The notes under the pieces are model-generated. The model ran no database searches. It saw only the letters and a list, made by a program, of their open reading frames with translations, and was not told where the DNA came from. From Carposina sasakii (Eukaryota; Arthropoda; Insecta; Lepidoptera; Carposinidae): 64,000 bases of DNA. Location: assembly GCA_014607495.2 (NCBI GenBank), contig CP053167.1:4216001-4280000 (forward strand). Reading direction: 5' to 3'. Of the stretch, positions 1 to 10,075 are shown piece by piece (within the stretch, counting starts at the first letter, position 1; each line of letters opens with the position of its first letter). A program made the position numbers and the translations under genes.

Positions 1-23
1 ACACATCTCACTATTTACTTAGT

Positions 24-183
24 CTAAGCCCAAGCGCGCACTTGCGGCCAACGATTTCGCCGAAATGTCATGCGGTCATGTGCGCGCACTGACATTATGG
101 TGAACTCGGTGGCCGCTGCGGCCAGCGCTGCGTGGCCGCTGCGGCCAGCGCTGCGTGGCCGCAAGTGCGTGCTCCGCCTAAGT
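24..183. mobile_element. GC-rich MITE-like inverted-repeat element
   Basis: The left end (cgcgcacttgcggcca) and right end (tggccgcaagtgcgtg) are inverted copies about 28 bp long with a few mismatches. The interior is GC-rich, unlike the AT-rich surroundings. No coding capacity and no convincing target duplication were found. The element class is unknown. Confidence 0.5.
109..162. repeat. 23-bp tandem repeat, 2.3 copies
   Basis: The unit gtggccgctgcggccagcg plus ctgc repeats exactly at 109-131 and 132-154, followed by eight bases of a third unit. It lies inside the GC-rich inverted-repeat element. Confidence 0.8.
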
Positions 184-1095
184 TACAAAGTAGGCACCTA
201 CGTAAAAGCAAGCAAGGCTAAGTACCTAGAGTAAAAGTAATTTTGAGAGCTACTTACTAGTAAACGCCCACAACTTCACTTCAAATGATCTATCCTCACA
301 TACCTATGTAGTTCTTTTATAACAGTAATTTTAACACTATTTTATTTTTAGTTATATCTACGTGAGCCGGCGAAATTCGTACCGCACTATTTTTTTTTCT
401 AGAAATAACAAACACATAGAAGAAAGAATCATCCAAATTGGTGAAGTAGATCAGAAATTATGCACATACATTTCGGCGATTCATTTTTATCTTCTTCATC
501 TAAGTATATGCAGGGTGTGTGTGATATCCAGGTTGTTTTAAGTTATACGACAAGTGTTATTACTTGCAGGAAATGCATTTTTAATTTGATTATCCGCAAT
601 GTTTGCTTTCCGCGCCAATTGTATCGGGCGATCCTGTGACTAGTTAAATGGGCTTATTGGTTATTGTGTATCACATTACTGTTTTTGGACCAGGGTTGGG
701 GTTGAGCAGTATTTTGAACTTTTTGGGGACCAACTTTTTTTTGGATTTTGGCATTTTCCTGCGAAAATTTTCAGTGGATTTCGCCTCAGAATCGTCTGAA
801 GTCACCATATCAATATTTGCCTGGCTGTCACTCCCACCCTGTATAGATGAATCTCCTACCAACATTCTCTTACTGTCTGTCTTGCTTCCGTGTAAATTTA
901 TGAATAATTATGCAAGTATTTTGGGAAGACGTCTCAAATTCGGTATCACACGATATTTCGTAGAAAATCGAACATTATCTCTCACGCAAAGGGATTCGAG
1001 TTAAACCCGCTATGATTATGCTAATATTGAATATTCAGCATAAAATTTATAATTTCTTAACATATCCCTCAGCCACATAACATAGCGGTGGTCAG
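184..1095. other. No gene seen; AT-rich intergenic
   Basis: Short open frames at 648-1004 (+) and 671-865 (-) overlap each other, match no domain I recognise and have low-complexity composition. No repeat recurring in the window was identified here. Confidence 0.6.
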
Positions 1096-1226
1096 ACGAT
1101 AAAGATCAGTAACAAGTTGGTAGCTCATCGCCTGAGAGAACGCCTCTGAGTTCCTAAGTCGACTCTAACGACAAGCACGGAAGGAAATGCAGCTGATGTA
1201 TTCTAGTGAATTCCCACATCAGCACA
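1096..1226 (+). repeat. Family D interspersed repeat, 5'-truncated
   Basis: It matches the family D consensus built from this window: 'gatcagtgacaagttgctag', then 'gtcgactcttacgacatgca', then 'gatgcagctgatgtattcta', then 'ccccgcatcagcac'. Family D has no visible tRNA promoter or terminal inverted repeat, so its class is unknown. Confidence 0.75.
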
Positions 1227-1554
1227 ATTATATTTATCTAGGTATACTTATTTTTATTCTAAATACCTAGGTATATTTATTTATATTCTAAATATCATAT
1301 CATTTTCAAGCTTTTTTCCCCAAGCTTTCACAAAGCTGTATGCAATTGTTATCTCCGTGACCTTTCCAGGCAGGTTCAATGTCCCTTATTGCCCTGATAA
1401 AAAGAGTTCCGTCTTGGGTTCCGCGCTAGATTTCCGTGAAACCTGCCCGATAACAATACTATTAAATATTAGTAAAGGGAGGCAAAATGACTAGATGGAT
1501 CAACTTGTGTTCATAGAAAATTGTGGGGAAAATAGAGAAAATATGAGCCGCATT

Positions 1555-1637
1555 GCATCTCCTTCCGTGCATGTCGTAAGAGTCGAAGGAACTAAGACGT
1601 TCTCTCAGGCGATGAGCAAGGAATTTGTCACTAATAC
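1555..1637 (-). repeat. Family D interspersed repeat, partial
   Basis: This is the reverse complement of the central part of family D ('tccttccgtgcatgtcgtaa ... ctcaggcgatgag ... gtcacta'). Confidence 0.7.
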
Positions 1638-1860
1638 AATATATTACAATTGACCCCCTATGCTTATCGTAACTGGATCTCCTACATGATATTACAGTTG
1701 TGTCTACCTTATTCTGGGAACACGGTGATTTTAGAGGAAAAAAAGAAAATCTCCCATAACTCCTGAACCATAGCTACCTAACTTGATTATTGAAATTCGA
1801 TTGACCTTTCTGTAAAACTACCTATTTATTATCTTTTTAAATGTGGGTATATACAATAGC

Positions 1861-2170
1861 TATCTATATACATATAAGAAAAATGTAGCGGATCGCTGTC
1901 TATACATGGAAGATATTAGAGAAAAAATATTATAGGAGACCTTTTATTAACGCAATACCAACCAAAAATAATGATTTTTGAAATTTTTGTCTGTTTGTCT
2001 GTGCGTTTGTGCACGCTAATCTCAGAAACGGCTGAACTGATTTCGATGCAGTTTTCAGGAATATATTGTGACAGGTCCCACTTAACATATAGGCTACTTT
2101 TAATCCCGGGAAAATTGTTTTTTCTGCAGTCCACGCGGAATCGCGGACGGAATCGCGGGCGTCCACTAGT
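1861..2170 (-). repeat. Family A interspersed repeat, near full length
   Basis: On the minus strand this begins at the tip 'actagtggacgcccgcg' and ends near 'cagcgatccgctacattttt'. Ten further copies occur in the window. Typical body motifs are a 'cccgggataaaaagtagcct' block, 'cagccgtttctgagattagc' and 'cgttgataaaggtctcctat'. Short open frames inside it are by-products of the repeat. It is a dispersed lepidopteran-type repeat; I could not decide between SINE-like and Helitron-like. Confidence 0.8.
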
Positions 2171-2645
2171 AGCTACTATATTTTAGATAATTTGTTGTTG
2201 TTACTTAATATACTTTCCATTGCATACCCTTACTGATTAGGTAGTAGAAATCTCTTTCAAGGCAACCTCTTTATACATTACCCATGTATTCTACGTCTGT
2301 AGTACAATAAGTGCCTCCACGCGTCCCGACTCAAGTTCTCAGCAAATACTCCGTATTTATTTACTAACATACAACCGAGTAACATACGTGTAACGTACGG
2401 TAATGCATGGTTTACCGTTAGTGTCGGGTGAACAACCGTGAGCTTAGCTCTGTTAGGCTGCCTCGGCCCCAAAAACATACTGTTAAATACAACGTACGTT
2501 AGATAACTTTGACTGATATAATTTGTAGCAGATTAGTTTGACGAGTGACTGAATAAAAACGTATATGTATAATCAAAAGTTTTTTGTAATATTTGTCTTT
2601 TTATTTGAGTACAAATTACTTTTACGTGACAAAATATAGTAAAAA
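2171..2645. other. No gene seen
   Basis: AT-rich spacer between two oppositely oriented family A copies. No open frame resembles a known protein. Confidence 0.6.
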
Positions 2646-2979
2646 TTAGCGGACGCCCGCGACTCCGTCCGCGTGGACTACAGAAAAAAACAAAATGTCG
2701 AAATTATCCGGGATAAAAACATTTTCCCGGGATAAAAAGTAGCCTATATGTTAAGTGGGACCTGTCACAATATATTCCTGAAAACTGCATCGAAATCGGT
2801 TCAGCCGTTTCTGAGATTAGCGTGCACAAACGCACAGACAAACCGACAAACAGACAAAAATTCCAAAAATCATCGTTTTGGGTTCTATTGCGTTGATAAA
2901 GGTCTCCTATAATATTTTTTCTCATATATCTTCCATGTACAGACAGCGATCCGTTACATTTTTATTATATGTATAGATA
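2646..2979 (+). repeat. Family A interspersed repeat, near full length
   Basis: The plus-strand copy runs from 'agcggacgcccgcg' to 'tatatgtatagat'. With the copy at 1861-2170 it forms a large inverted pair about 480 bp apart. Confidence 0.85.
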
Positions 2980-3066
2980 TCCATAGAAGGGTGAGTCCAC
3001 ACTTGTCAGTGACCCGCCCGCGATTTCTCAGTACGCTACCCGCACGGTCGAGTTATTCCCGAAAAG

Positions 3067-3257
3067 CGGCCCCCTGATTACCTAATTTGCAATAGAAAAG
3101 CCGAAGCAAAGTGTTAGCAAAAATTGTACAATATTCGCCTTGAAATGTCAAAGTCCTTTGAAATTCATTTTACGTAATACGAATTTGTCAAGCAATCAGC
3201 GATTTTTTACAATTTTCGCTATCGCTTTGCTTTTGCTAGTTAGGTAATAAAGAGGCG
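3067..3257. mobile_element. Family F MITE with long inverted repeats
   Basis: The ends are 'cggccccctgattacctaa' and the inverse of 'tagttaggtaataaagaggc'. Inward the arms continue as 'aagcaaagtgttagcaaaaa' against the inverse of 'ttttcgctatcgctttgctt', so most of the element can fold on itself. Further copies lie at 5887-6064 and 41281-41473. No protein is encoded. Confidence 0.75.
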
Positions 3258-4898
3258 GGACTGAGACTGTCCCGCGCGGGACATTTAATTTTGATAAAAA
3301 ATCGGGACTGTCCCGCCAAAGTCGGGACATCTGGCAACGCTGATCGATGTTCTCTCTCTGCAGTTCTGGCTACCTAATTTCAGAAACACAGCCTTGTTTA
3401 TAAGTATGAAAATGTAAAAAATCAAGTGTCGAAATTAAAACAGCACAATGGCTTTTGGCGGGCGGTCTCCTTTGCATACATAATAACTTAATTTAACACT
3501 ATTAAATCGTATTAGAAATCATAAAAAATATTAATCTCCAATATCATTTGCTACCGATCGTATATTATCGTAATATTAAATTAGCATTTTTGTTAGATAA
3601 AGTTTAATATTTCTTTTATTTTGAGCTTATCGACATTAGTGATGTACTTTTTTAAAGACAACTATTTCTATATAAAGATTTAAATTAAGTCATTTAATGA
3701 AACCTTTAGTAAGTATACCTTATTCACTAAAGATCTGTCATAATAAGTATAATCCCTATATAATCCCAGTATACTCCGAACTTATACACAGACTTTTTCA
3801 TACAAAGATATAAAAAGCAAATTTTGGATGTTTTCGACCTTATGGACTGTTTTGTAGCCATTATGTGTCTTACCTACTGCTGGATAATATCGAAATCGAA
3901 ATTAGGTATAAAACTGCAAGCATATCACAAGTGAAATTTAATACAGTGGAAAATCAGATTACAGATACGATGTAAAACTTCTAATTCGACTTGAGGATCA
4001 GAAATAATGAAAATTTCTCAGAAGAGGATTTCGAGAATGCAATTTTTTTATTTCGTCTTTTGAATTTGCAGTAGGTACTTATCTTAAATCTTACTAAATA
4101 AAGAAGAATTAAAATTTAATAAACGGAACATGGATACGAGTATTAATAATGTGATAATAATTTCTTTTTAAAATGCTAGTTAACAAATGTTTCAATTATT
4201 TTCGTTTGTTAACTTATTTTTCTCGGTGTGATCTGAAAGCAATATCGACGACATTTTTACTCCAAAGTGTAAAGTGTCATTGGAGTAAGTTGACAGATTA
4301 TTAAGACCGTAAATTTTATTAAAATAGTAAAGATTGAATTTTAGAATAAGTGAATTCTCGTTCTTTATTGCACACAAATTAAAAATATACACATAAATTA
4401 CAAATAAATAATTTACAAAAATATAATTTAATTATTTATTTAAAAAATACATATACCTACATGGACAGCAGCAACATAGATAGACAAACCCATAGGCCTT
4501 AATCAAAAACCTGAGAGCCGAATAAAAATATCCCAACTTCATTATTACCTAAAGAAATGAGACAGTAAAACAGAAAAAGACAATGAAAAGGAACACAAAA
4601 TAGTCAGGACTTCAGAACATATTCCATTACCACAGTTTTACAATCTTTTACGTACCCGGGAACGAAACAGTTCTTGCTCTCCAATTTCATAGCACATCAT
4701 CGTAAAACTTCGGCCGTAAAGCAAATCATTTCGGTAAACCACAGCGGTTTTGGGTGGCTACAATATCGATATTTTTTTTATCGATAGATAGTAAAATAAG
4801 TTGATGATTATTAGCAACACTTTCAAATCACTACAATCGTCTACTTAATCCGGCGAACTTATGCTGTAGTCAACTTCGGATGAGGTAATGCAACATTC
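3258..4898. other. No gene seen; AT-rich
   Basis: No ORF of interest and no recurring repeat. Two ATCGAT palindromes near 4763-4786 are annotated separately. Confidence 0.55.
4763..4786. promoter_or_regulatory. Paired ATCGAT palindromes including TATCGATA (DRE-like)
   Basis: 'aatatcgatatt' is followed after a T-run by 'tatcgata', the insect DRE core bound by DREF. No adjacent first exon was found, so promoter function is only a possibility. Confidence 0.25.
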
Positions 4899-5126
4899 AT
4901 GAACGTATAAAGAATAACGGACAGAGTGTTGTGACTACACAGAGTGAAGCATTCATAGTGAGCTCGGCAACGATATTCCATGGAGTAGCGATGTGTATTG
5001 ACGCGTTATCCACCCACACAAACAAACCATAGTAAGCTCTGGAAAATACGCACACATGCCCAACGCGCCGCCATTTAGTGCTTCAATCTGTGCAGTAACG
5101 TCCGTTGTTCTTTATACCTTCATGGC
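4899..5126. mobile_element. Candidate inverted-repeat element
   Basis: The left arm ('catgaacgtataaagaataa', 'cggacag', 'acagagtgaagca') is imperfectly inverted relative to the right arm ('tgcttcaatctgtgcag', 'cgtccgttgttctttatacc'), about 70 bp per arm with gaps. No target duplication was resolved. Confidence 0.45.
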
Positions 5127-5764
5127 GACATTATTCAAATTCCAGCCAAATATTAAAATACTTCGTCTGCGTAGATTACAGAATGTAGTCTATGCTATGT
5201 TTTTTTTTCGTATTCCCAACTAACTTACTTTCGCCTTATTTTATAATATTACTTGGGATGTCAAAATGATAGGTTTTTAGTTTTAAGTGTAGGTCACTTA
5301 AAATTACGAGCACGCTCGAAGCTAACTTCTTTACGGACTTTACGTTGTATCGTTATCAACTAGCAAAGTTATTCGGTAATTAAATTTCATAATGTGACGA
5401 TTATTCGTCAAAAAGTTCAGGCTTGCAGTACATCCCTACTCTTGCTCAATGTAAAACGTAAATAAAAATCGGATTCTGTATACATTGTAAATGTAAGCGG
5501 GCGTAACCCAGGTAGCCGGACGGGCCAATAAATATGGCTGTGTGCATGAACGTGAACTTTTTTTTCAAGTGTCAGACACTCGGAGCTTAGGGCTGTGTAT
5601 GGTCGATAATATGATTTTCTATCAACTATCACTGCAATACTTAGGGGTCAGCAAGTTCAGTGACCCTGCTCATGTAGTTCTGTATCCTTACCGGGGCCTA
5701 ACTCTGTTGATTACGCAATGAATAAATCTGTCTGACTGACATAATATTGTTATTCATGTTGGAT
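5127..5764. other. No gene seen
   Basis: Unremarkable intergenic sequence. The minus frame at 5417-5632 has no recognisable domain. Confidence 0.5.
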
Positions 5765-5886
5765 TGCAGGATTGTAAGGGAGATCCAACCACGTCAAACA
5801 TAGCTGGGACAGAATATAAATGATCAGTGATACTTGAAATTGCCAGGATTATCGCCTAAGAGAATGCCCGAGTTTCTTAGCCGACC
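5765..5886 (+). repeat. Family D interspersed repeat, 3'-truncated
   Basis: It has the 5' half of family D ('gattgtaagggagatcc', 'tgatcagtga', 'atcgcctaagagaatgcccg') and stops at 'agccgac', directly before a family F MITE. Confidence 0.7.
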
Positions 5887-6064
5887 CACCCCATTACCTA
5901 ACTAGCACAAGCAAAGCGATAGCAAAAATTGTACAAAATTCGCTGATTCCTTGTCAAATTCGTATTGCGTAAAATGAATTTCAAAGGAATATTTACATTT
6001 CAACGCGAATAATGTACTATTTTCGCTATCGCATTGCTTTACATTTGGAAGATGCGTAATCAGC
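5887..6064. mobile_element. Family F MITE, inverted orientation and degenerate
   Basis: Body motifs match family F in reverse orientation ('attacctaactagcacaagc', 'gcgtaaaatgaatttcaaag', 'ttcgctatcgcattgcttta'). It abuts the truncated end of a family D copy, so it may have inserted into that copy. Confidence 0.65.
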
Positions 6065-6671
6065 CTGTCGTTCGACAAAGCATAAAATAAATGTACTAAA
6101 TAATTGTATATGTGTATCAGTGACTATATTTTCATTTAATTATATTTGTAGCAGCCCTACTCAAAGCCGGTTTTTATCCGCTAAGCCCTGTCGACTTGAG
6201 TTAGATACGATCCCGCTTTTTTAGAGGCAATGACACTTAAATTAATTGTTTAGGGAGTGAAATCCGATTCTTATCATTATACAAATAAAAAAAAACAGTA
6301 GTTGTAAAAAAATAAGAATTTTAAACTGTTAAATTTTAATTGAAAAAGTTTTCTCATTAGTTTTAATATTTCAAGTGAGCATTTAAAATACACATTAATT
6401 TAGTATTTATTAAACTAATTGGAGTTTTTTTTTAAAGTGCGGATTATGTTTTATTTTTTTAACTTGGGTTTGTTTTTAATTATACTTAGTATTAAGTTTA
6501 AATGCTTTTTTGGTACAAATTACCGAATAAAAAGACAGGGTTTTGCAATGAATATTGCGTCGCAAAAATCTTTTTCATTTTACTACCAAAAGATTTCAAC
6601 GCGTGTCCATCCTCATTATTTAAAGCTGTAATTTTACGGAGTGTAATATTTGCTACGAGCATGTAGTACAC
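6065..6671. other. No gene seen; very AT-rich
   Basis: Mostly A/T runs. The frame at 6419-6631 is low-complexity and Phe-rich and is not credible as a gene. Confidence 0.55.
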
Positions 6672-7216
6672 GTAGCCAGAACTGTGGGATCATAAAGGAG
6701 ATCCCATAGCCACGTTTATCATACTAGAAGACAGATGTAAATGATCAGTGACAGGTTATCTAGCTCCCAAGATCCTTGTCGACTCTTACGACGTGCAGGG
6801 AAGGAGATGCAACCTGATGTATACAGGGTTAATTTTTAAATATCAATAACCTCCCAGGACTAGAAGAAAAATTCATAAACAATAACATTTGTTTTACGAG
6901 GTTTATCATAACTCAATACATTCATTAAAAATTATTTTCCAAGCTTTTATTGCACTGTCGTGACATTTGTCAAGTCTATGTTCCATTCGTAGAAGCTTGA
7001 GGCGGGCGATCGCGCGCGCACCTCTGTTATGTACAGACTTAGGAACATTCAGAGATAATATTAAATTGATATTTATTTTTGTATGAAAGTAAAATGTGAC
7101 AAATTATCAAAACTCGTAGAACAAATGTTGTTGTTTATGATGGTAGCTACCTAGTCTGGCGAGGTTATTAGTGTTTTAAAATTAACCCTGTATTCTAGTG
7201 AAACCCCGCATCAGCA
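6672..7216 (+). repeat. Family D repeat split by a MITE
   Basis: Family D runs from 'gtagccagaactgtgggatc' to 'gatgta' at 6831 and resumes at 7193 with 'ttctagtgaaaccccgcatc'. The intervening 361 bp is a separate element, so this family D copy is older than the insertion. Confidence 0.8.
6834..7190. mobile_element. MITE with about 100-bp inverted repeats and TA target (CAGGGTTAA ends)
   Basis: It starts CAGGGTTAATTTTTAAA and ends with the inverse, TTTTAAAATTAACCCTG, with TA on both sides (6832-6833, 7191-7192). The arms match over roughly 100 bp with small gaps ('caataacctcccaggactag' against 'ctagtctggcgaggttatta'). It has no coding capacity. TA duplication is typical of Tc1/mariner-type transposition; that assignment is inference. 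Confidence 0.85.
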
Positions 7217-8059
7217 TCAACCTTTATGGCTTATAATTTGGCTCATTAAATAATTTGGCTGCTATATTATGTAGATTTTTTCTTAGTCTTCTCTCAAAAT
7301 AATCGTAGTAACTGTAGGTGGTACGTTACTTTTTAGAATGTACCCATTTAGCTTTCCGAGAGCTTAACATAGGCATTAAAAATACTTATAATTATATTTT
7401 TGACAAAATGTAAAGTTACTGATTCTTTGAATTTTATTAAATGCGGCCAGACAATGGAACCTAACAAATTGAATCAAATGCATTTATTTCATTGTGTTGG
7501 TGACCATTTCAAATTACGCATGTATAGGAGAACATGATGGATCGGGTAGCAGGATGCGTGAGAAATTATTATAGTTTTTGTAATACTCGTAACTCGCGTT
7601 CCGTAGGTATTTTACCTTTTAATAAAAAGGGCAGACGGTGAAGTGAAATGAAAAAACGAATTGCTACTAATGAAATTGTATTAGGCGTTACAATTCGGAA
7701 GTTCAAACATTCACTGTGGGTGCGCCCACCAGCATCAGTGGTCAGTGGAGGGTGTAGGATAGAACCCGGTGGTAGGCGCACCCTAGTGAAGAAGTGGTTC
7801 TATTAGCTATAAGTGTTTATTACCCAAAAAATGGTTAGTAATAATATTATTTTTAAGTCTATTTACTACCTACTCTTTCTATTTCAAAGACAGCCTGGTT
7901 AGGTCATGTAAGTAGTTTTTCAGGAAAAACAAATATATTATTTCTGTATAATTTAAATCGAGCTCCGAGTTTTGTTAAACATAAAATCATATAGCAGGAA
8001 TATTTTCATCGTAGAAGTGAGATGTCGCTATATATGTAGTTAGGTACTGCTTATAGCGG
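7217..8059. other. No gene seen; short hairpin inside
   Basis: The only notable structure is the hairpin at 7718-7783. Open frames here have no recognisable domain. Confidence 0.5.
7718..7783. repeat. Short inverted repeat (hairpin)
   Basis: GGGTGCGCCCACC pairs with GGTAGGCGCACCC, 13-bp arms with one mismatch, around a 40-nt loop. Function unknown. Confidence 0.5.
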
Positions 8060-8215
8060 CATCTCGTTTCCACAACGGAACAATCCTGCTATAAGTTTCC
8101 ATTCTCCACGTTGGTTGCCGGCGGTAGTTAGTGTAATAAAACCATTTGTTGCGGTACTAGTAATTAAAAAAATAACTCTGGCAGGATTCGAACCTCGTAT
8201 ATCTTGGTTGAAATA
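8060..8215 (-). repeat. Probable degenerate tRNA-derived SINE fragment
   Basis: The minus strand carries a B-box-like 'ggttcgaatcctgcc' (8180-8194) followed by a T-run. No convincing A box was found, so the call is tentative. Confidence 0.3.
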
Positions 8216-8227
8216 AATAAATAGGTA

Positions 8228-8488
8228 CAGGGTATACCCAAAAGAACCTGGCCACAAAATTATACTAAAAAAAGTTTATTTTTTCAATATTTATTTAACA
8301 TTCCTCAATAGTTTACTAATGTCGTCCAAATAATAGGTATATTTGAAAATGGAATTAAAAGAAGAGTCATTTTTATTAGATATCATTTTAAAATTGTGTA
8401 ACCAACCTTTGACATAGTTTTCTAATAACACCGTTGATAGTTCGTTTTTCATAACATTTCTCGTAACATATCCTTTTGTTACACCCTG
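8228..8488. mobile_element. Candidate MITE, CAGGGT ends and TA flanks
   Basis: CAGGGTATACCC at the left and TACACCCTG-type sequence at the right, with TA immediately outside both ends (8226-8227, 8489-8490). The right end resembles the ends of the 13807-13991 family. Inverted symmetry beyond the first bases is weak. Confidence 0.55.
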
Positions 8489-9351
8489 TATGAGCGCAGT
8501 AAACTTGGATAGGTTTTTACTGAACAGCGCACAGATAGAAACAACTCATTTAGTTCTGTTCATTTTATAGGCCATTTTGAAAAATCTATTAGCGTTCGAA
8601 CAGTACGTCATATATTTTAATGGAAGTACACACTTACGAGTACTTTCCCACGTTGATTGCATTACCCACAATATTGAGTTATTTCTGAAGAAGAAACTAT
8701 CTGGTCTGGTGAAGAAACTATAATTTTATTTCACACAATATGGGAAAATTATTCATACCTAATAGAAAAAATAACGCATGTAGAACGATGTTTTGTTAAA
8801 TTCTTTCTTATGTTTCTCTCTTATTAAGATTTCATAAATTCCTTCATTCATAATAGAAACATTGTGGTACATTCTGATATCCAAAGTTAAATATAGGTTC
8901 TTAAACTTAATTCACACCTGTCCATTTACATAAATAATGAAAATGGACAGACATAACAAATTTATAATATCGATTATCGATCCTGTTTTACTAGCAAAGC
9001 TGATCATTCAGAATTTAATCACAACCGTCTCATAACGTATCTTGAAAAAGCAATACGATATAAGTATTGCGAAAGCAAAGCCAAAACCAAATGTAACCCC
9101 CCCCCCCCAACGCGGTTTCCACTAACTCAAGCAAATCCGAAACCATAAACCGGGGGGGTTCACGGTTCCCACTGACTAATTTCCTGAGAACACATTTCTT
9201 CCATACTCTATACATTCCCAGAGAATTACCACAGAAAATATGTATACCTAAGTACTGAAATGACTTCTGAGGAACCGCTGCTGATCAGAGTCCCGATAAC
9301 AATTCCATTGTGGAAAGCCGAGATTATGTTTCGTTATCATTCCGATTCCTG
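8489..9351. other. No gene seen; poly-C tract
   Basis: Contains an uninterrupted C-run near 9098-9108. No supported gene or recurring repeat. Confidence 0.5.
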
Positions 9352-9510
9352 CCCCCCTAGCATGACCACCCATCATGGATATCGTATCGTACGATATCGT
9401 ATCGTCTCTATACAAAATTCAACATGGCGGCTATATTTATCGTAATTTTGACAGGCTAAAGTCGATAAATCGGTTTATCATATCGTGTTTCGCAGGTCAT
9501 GCTACTAGCG
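9352..9510 (-). mobile_element. Family E element flanked by CTG
   Basis: Inverted ends 'cccccctagcatgacc' and 'ggtcatgctac'; a direct CTG lies on both sides (9349-9351, 9511-9513). The body ('cgatatcgtatcgtctctat', 'cgataaatcggtttatcata') recurs inverted at 9894-10059 and partly at 15271 and 57842. Non-coding; superfamily not assigned. Confidence 0.75.
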
Positions 9511-9574
9511 CTGTTATACAGATCCTTATAAACATACATTACATAATATATGCAACGGGCTATGTTCCTATATG

Positions 9575-9665
9575 AGGTAGCCATAACTCAAAATCATCAA
9601 GGAGATGTCACAGTCATGTTTAGCATAGCGAGGACGAATGGAAACATCATGGATGGAGGATGATC
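9575..9665 (+). repeat. Family D repeat, partial
   Basis: 'ggtagccataactcaaaatc', 'aaggagatgtcacagtca' and 'tttagcatagcgaggac' match the 5' half of family D. Confidence 0.65.
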
Positions 9666-9798
9666 AGTGGCATACCGTGATTGGCCCACCATTCATTCCC
9701 GCCTCTGCAACTCCTGTGAGCCAGGGTCAACAGAGGCGACCAGAAAAATACATAACAAAGCATAGAAAATCCCGGGGGGACCTAACTAGCGACTATAA

Positions 9799-10075
9799 AA
9801 TGATCAGTGGCATGTTGCTAGCTGATCGCTTGAGAGTGAGCTCTTGAGTTCCTTAGTCGACTCTAATGACATGCACGGAAGGAGATGCATCTGCCCAAGT
9901 AGCATGACCTGCGAAACACGATATAATAAACCGATTTATCGACATTTAGCCGTTTAGCCTGTCAAAATACGATAAATATGGCCGCAATGTTGAATTTTTT
10001 ATAAGACGATACGATATCATACGATATGATATCCACAATGCGTGGTCATGCTAGGGGGGCTGATATTATATTCTA
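9799..10075 (+). repeat. Family D repeat split by a family E element
   Basis: The family D text 'gatcagtggcatgttgctag ... acatgcacggaaggagatgc' ends at CTG (9891-9893) and resumes degenerately with 'ctgatattatattcta' at 10060 after the family E insert. Confidence 0.7.
9894..10059 (+). mobile_element. Family E element, full length, CTG target duplication
   Basis: It begins CCCAAGTAGCATGACC and ends GGTCATGCTAGGGGGG (inverted ends about 16 bp), with CTG directly duplicated at 9891-9893 and 10060-10062. It sits in family D and is inverted relative to the copy at 9352-9510, giving a large hairpin-capable pair. Confidence 0.8.

Noticed and set aside
648..1004. 118-codon plus-strand frame
   Set aside because: Low-complexity hydrophobic composition, overlaps an opposite-strand frame, no recognisable domain or promoter.
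1930..2166. Overlapping frames in three reading directions at 1.9-2.2 kb (and similar ones at 2704, 24464, 46044)
   Set aside because: All lie inside family A repeats and recur with each copy; by-products of repeat sequence.
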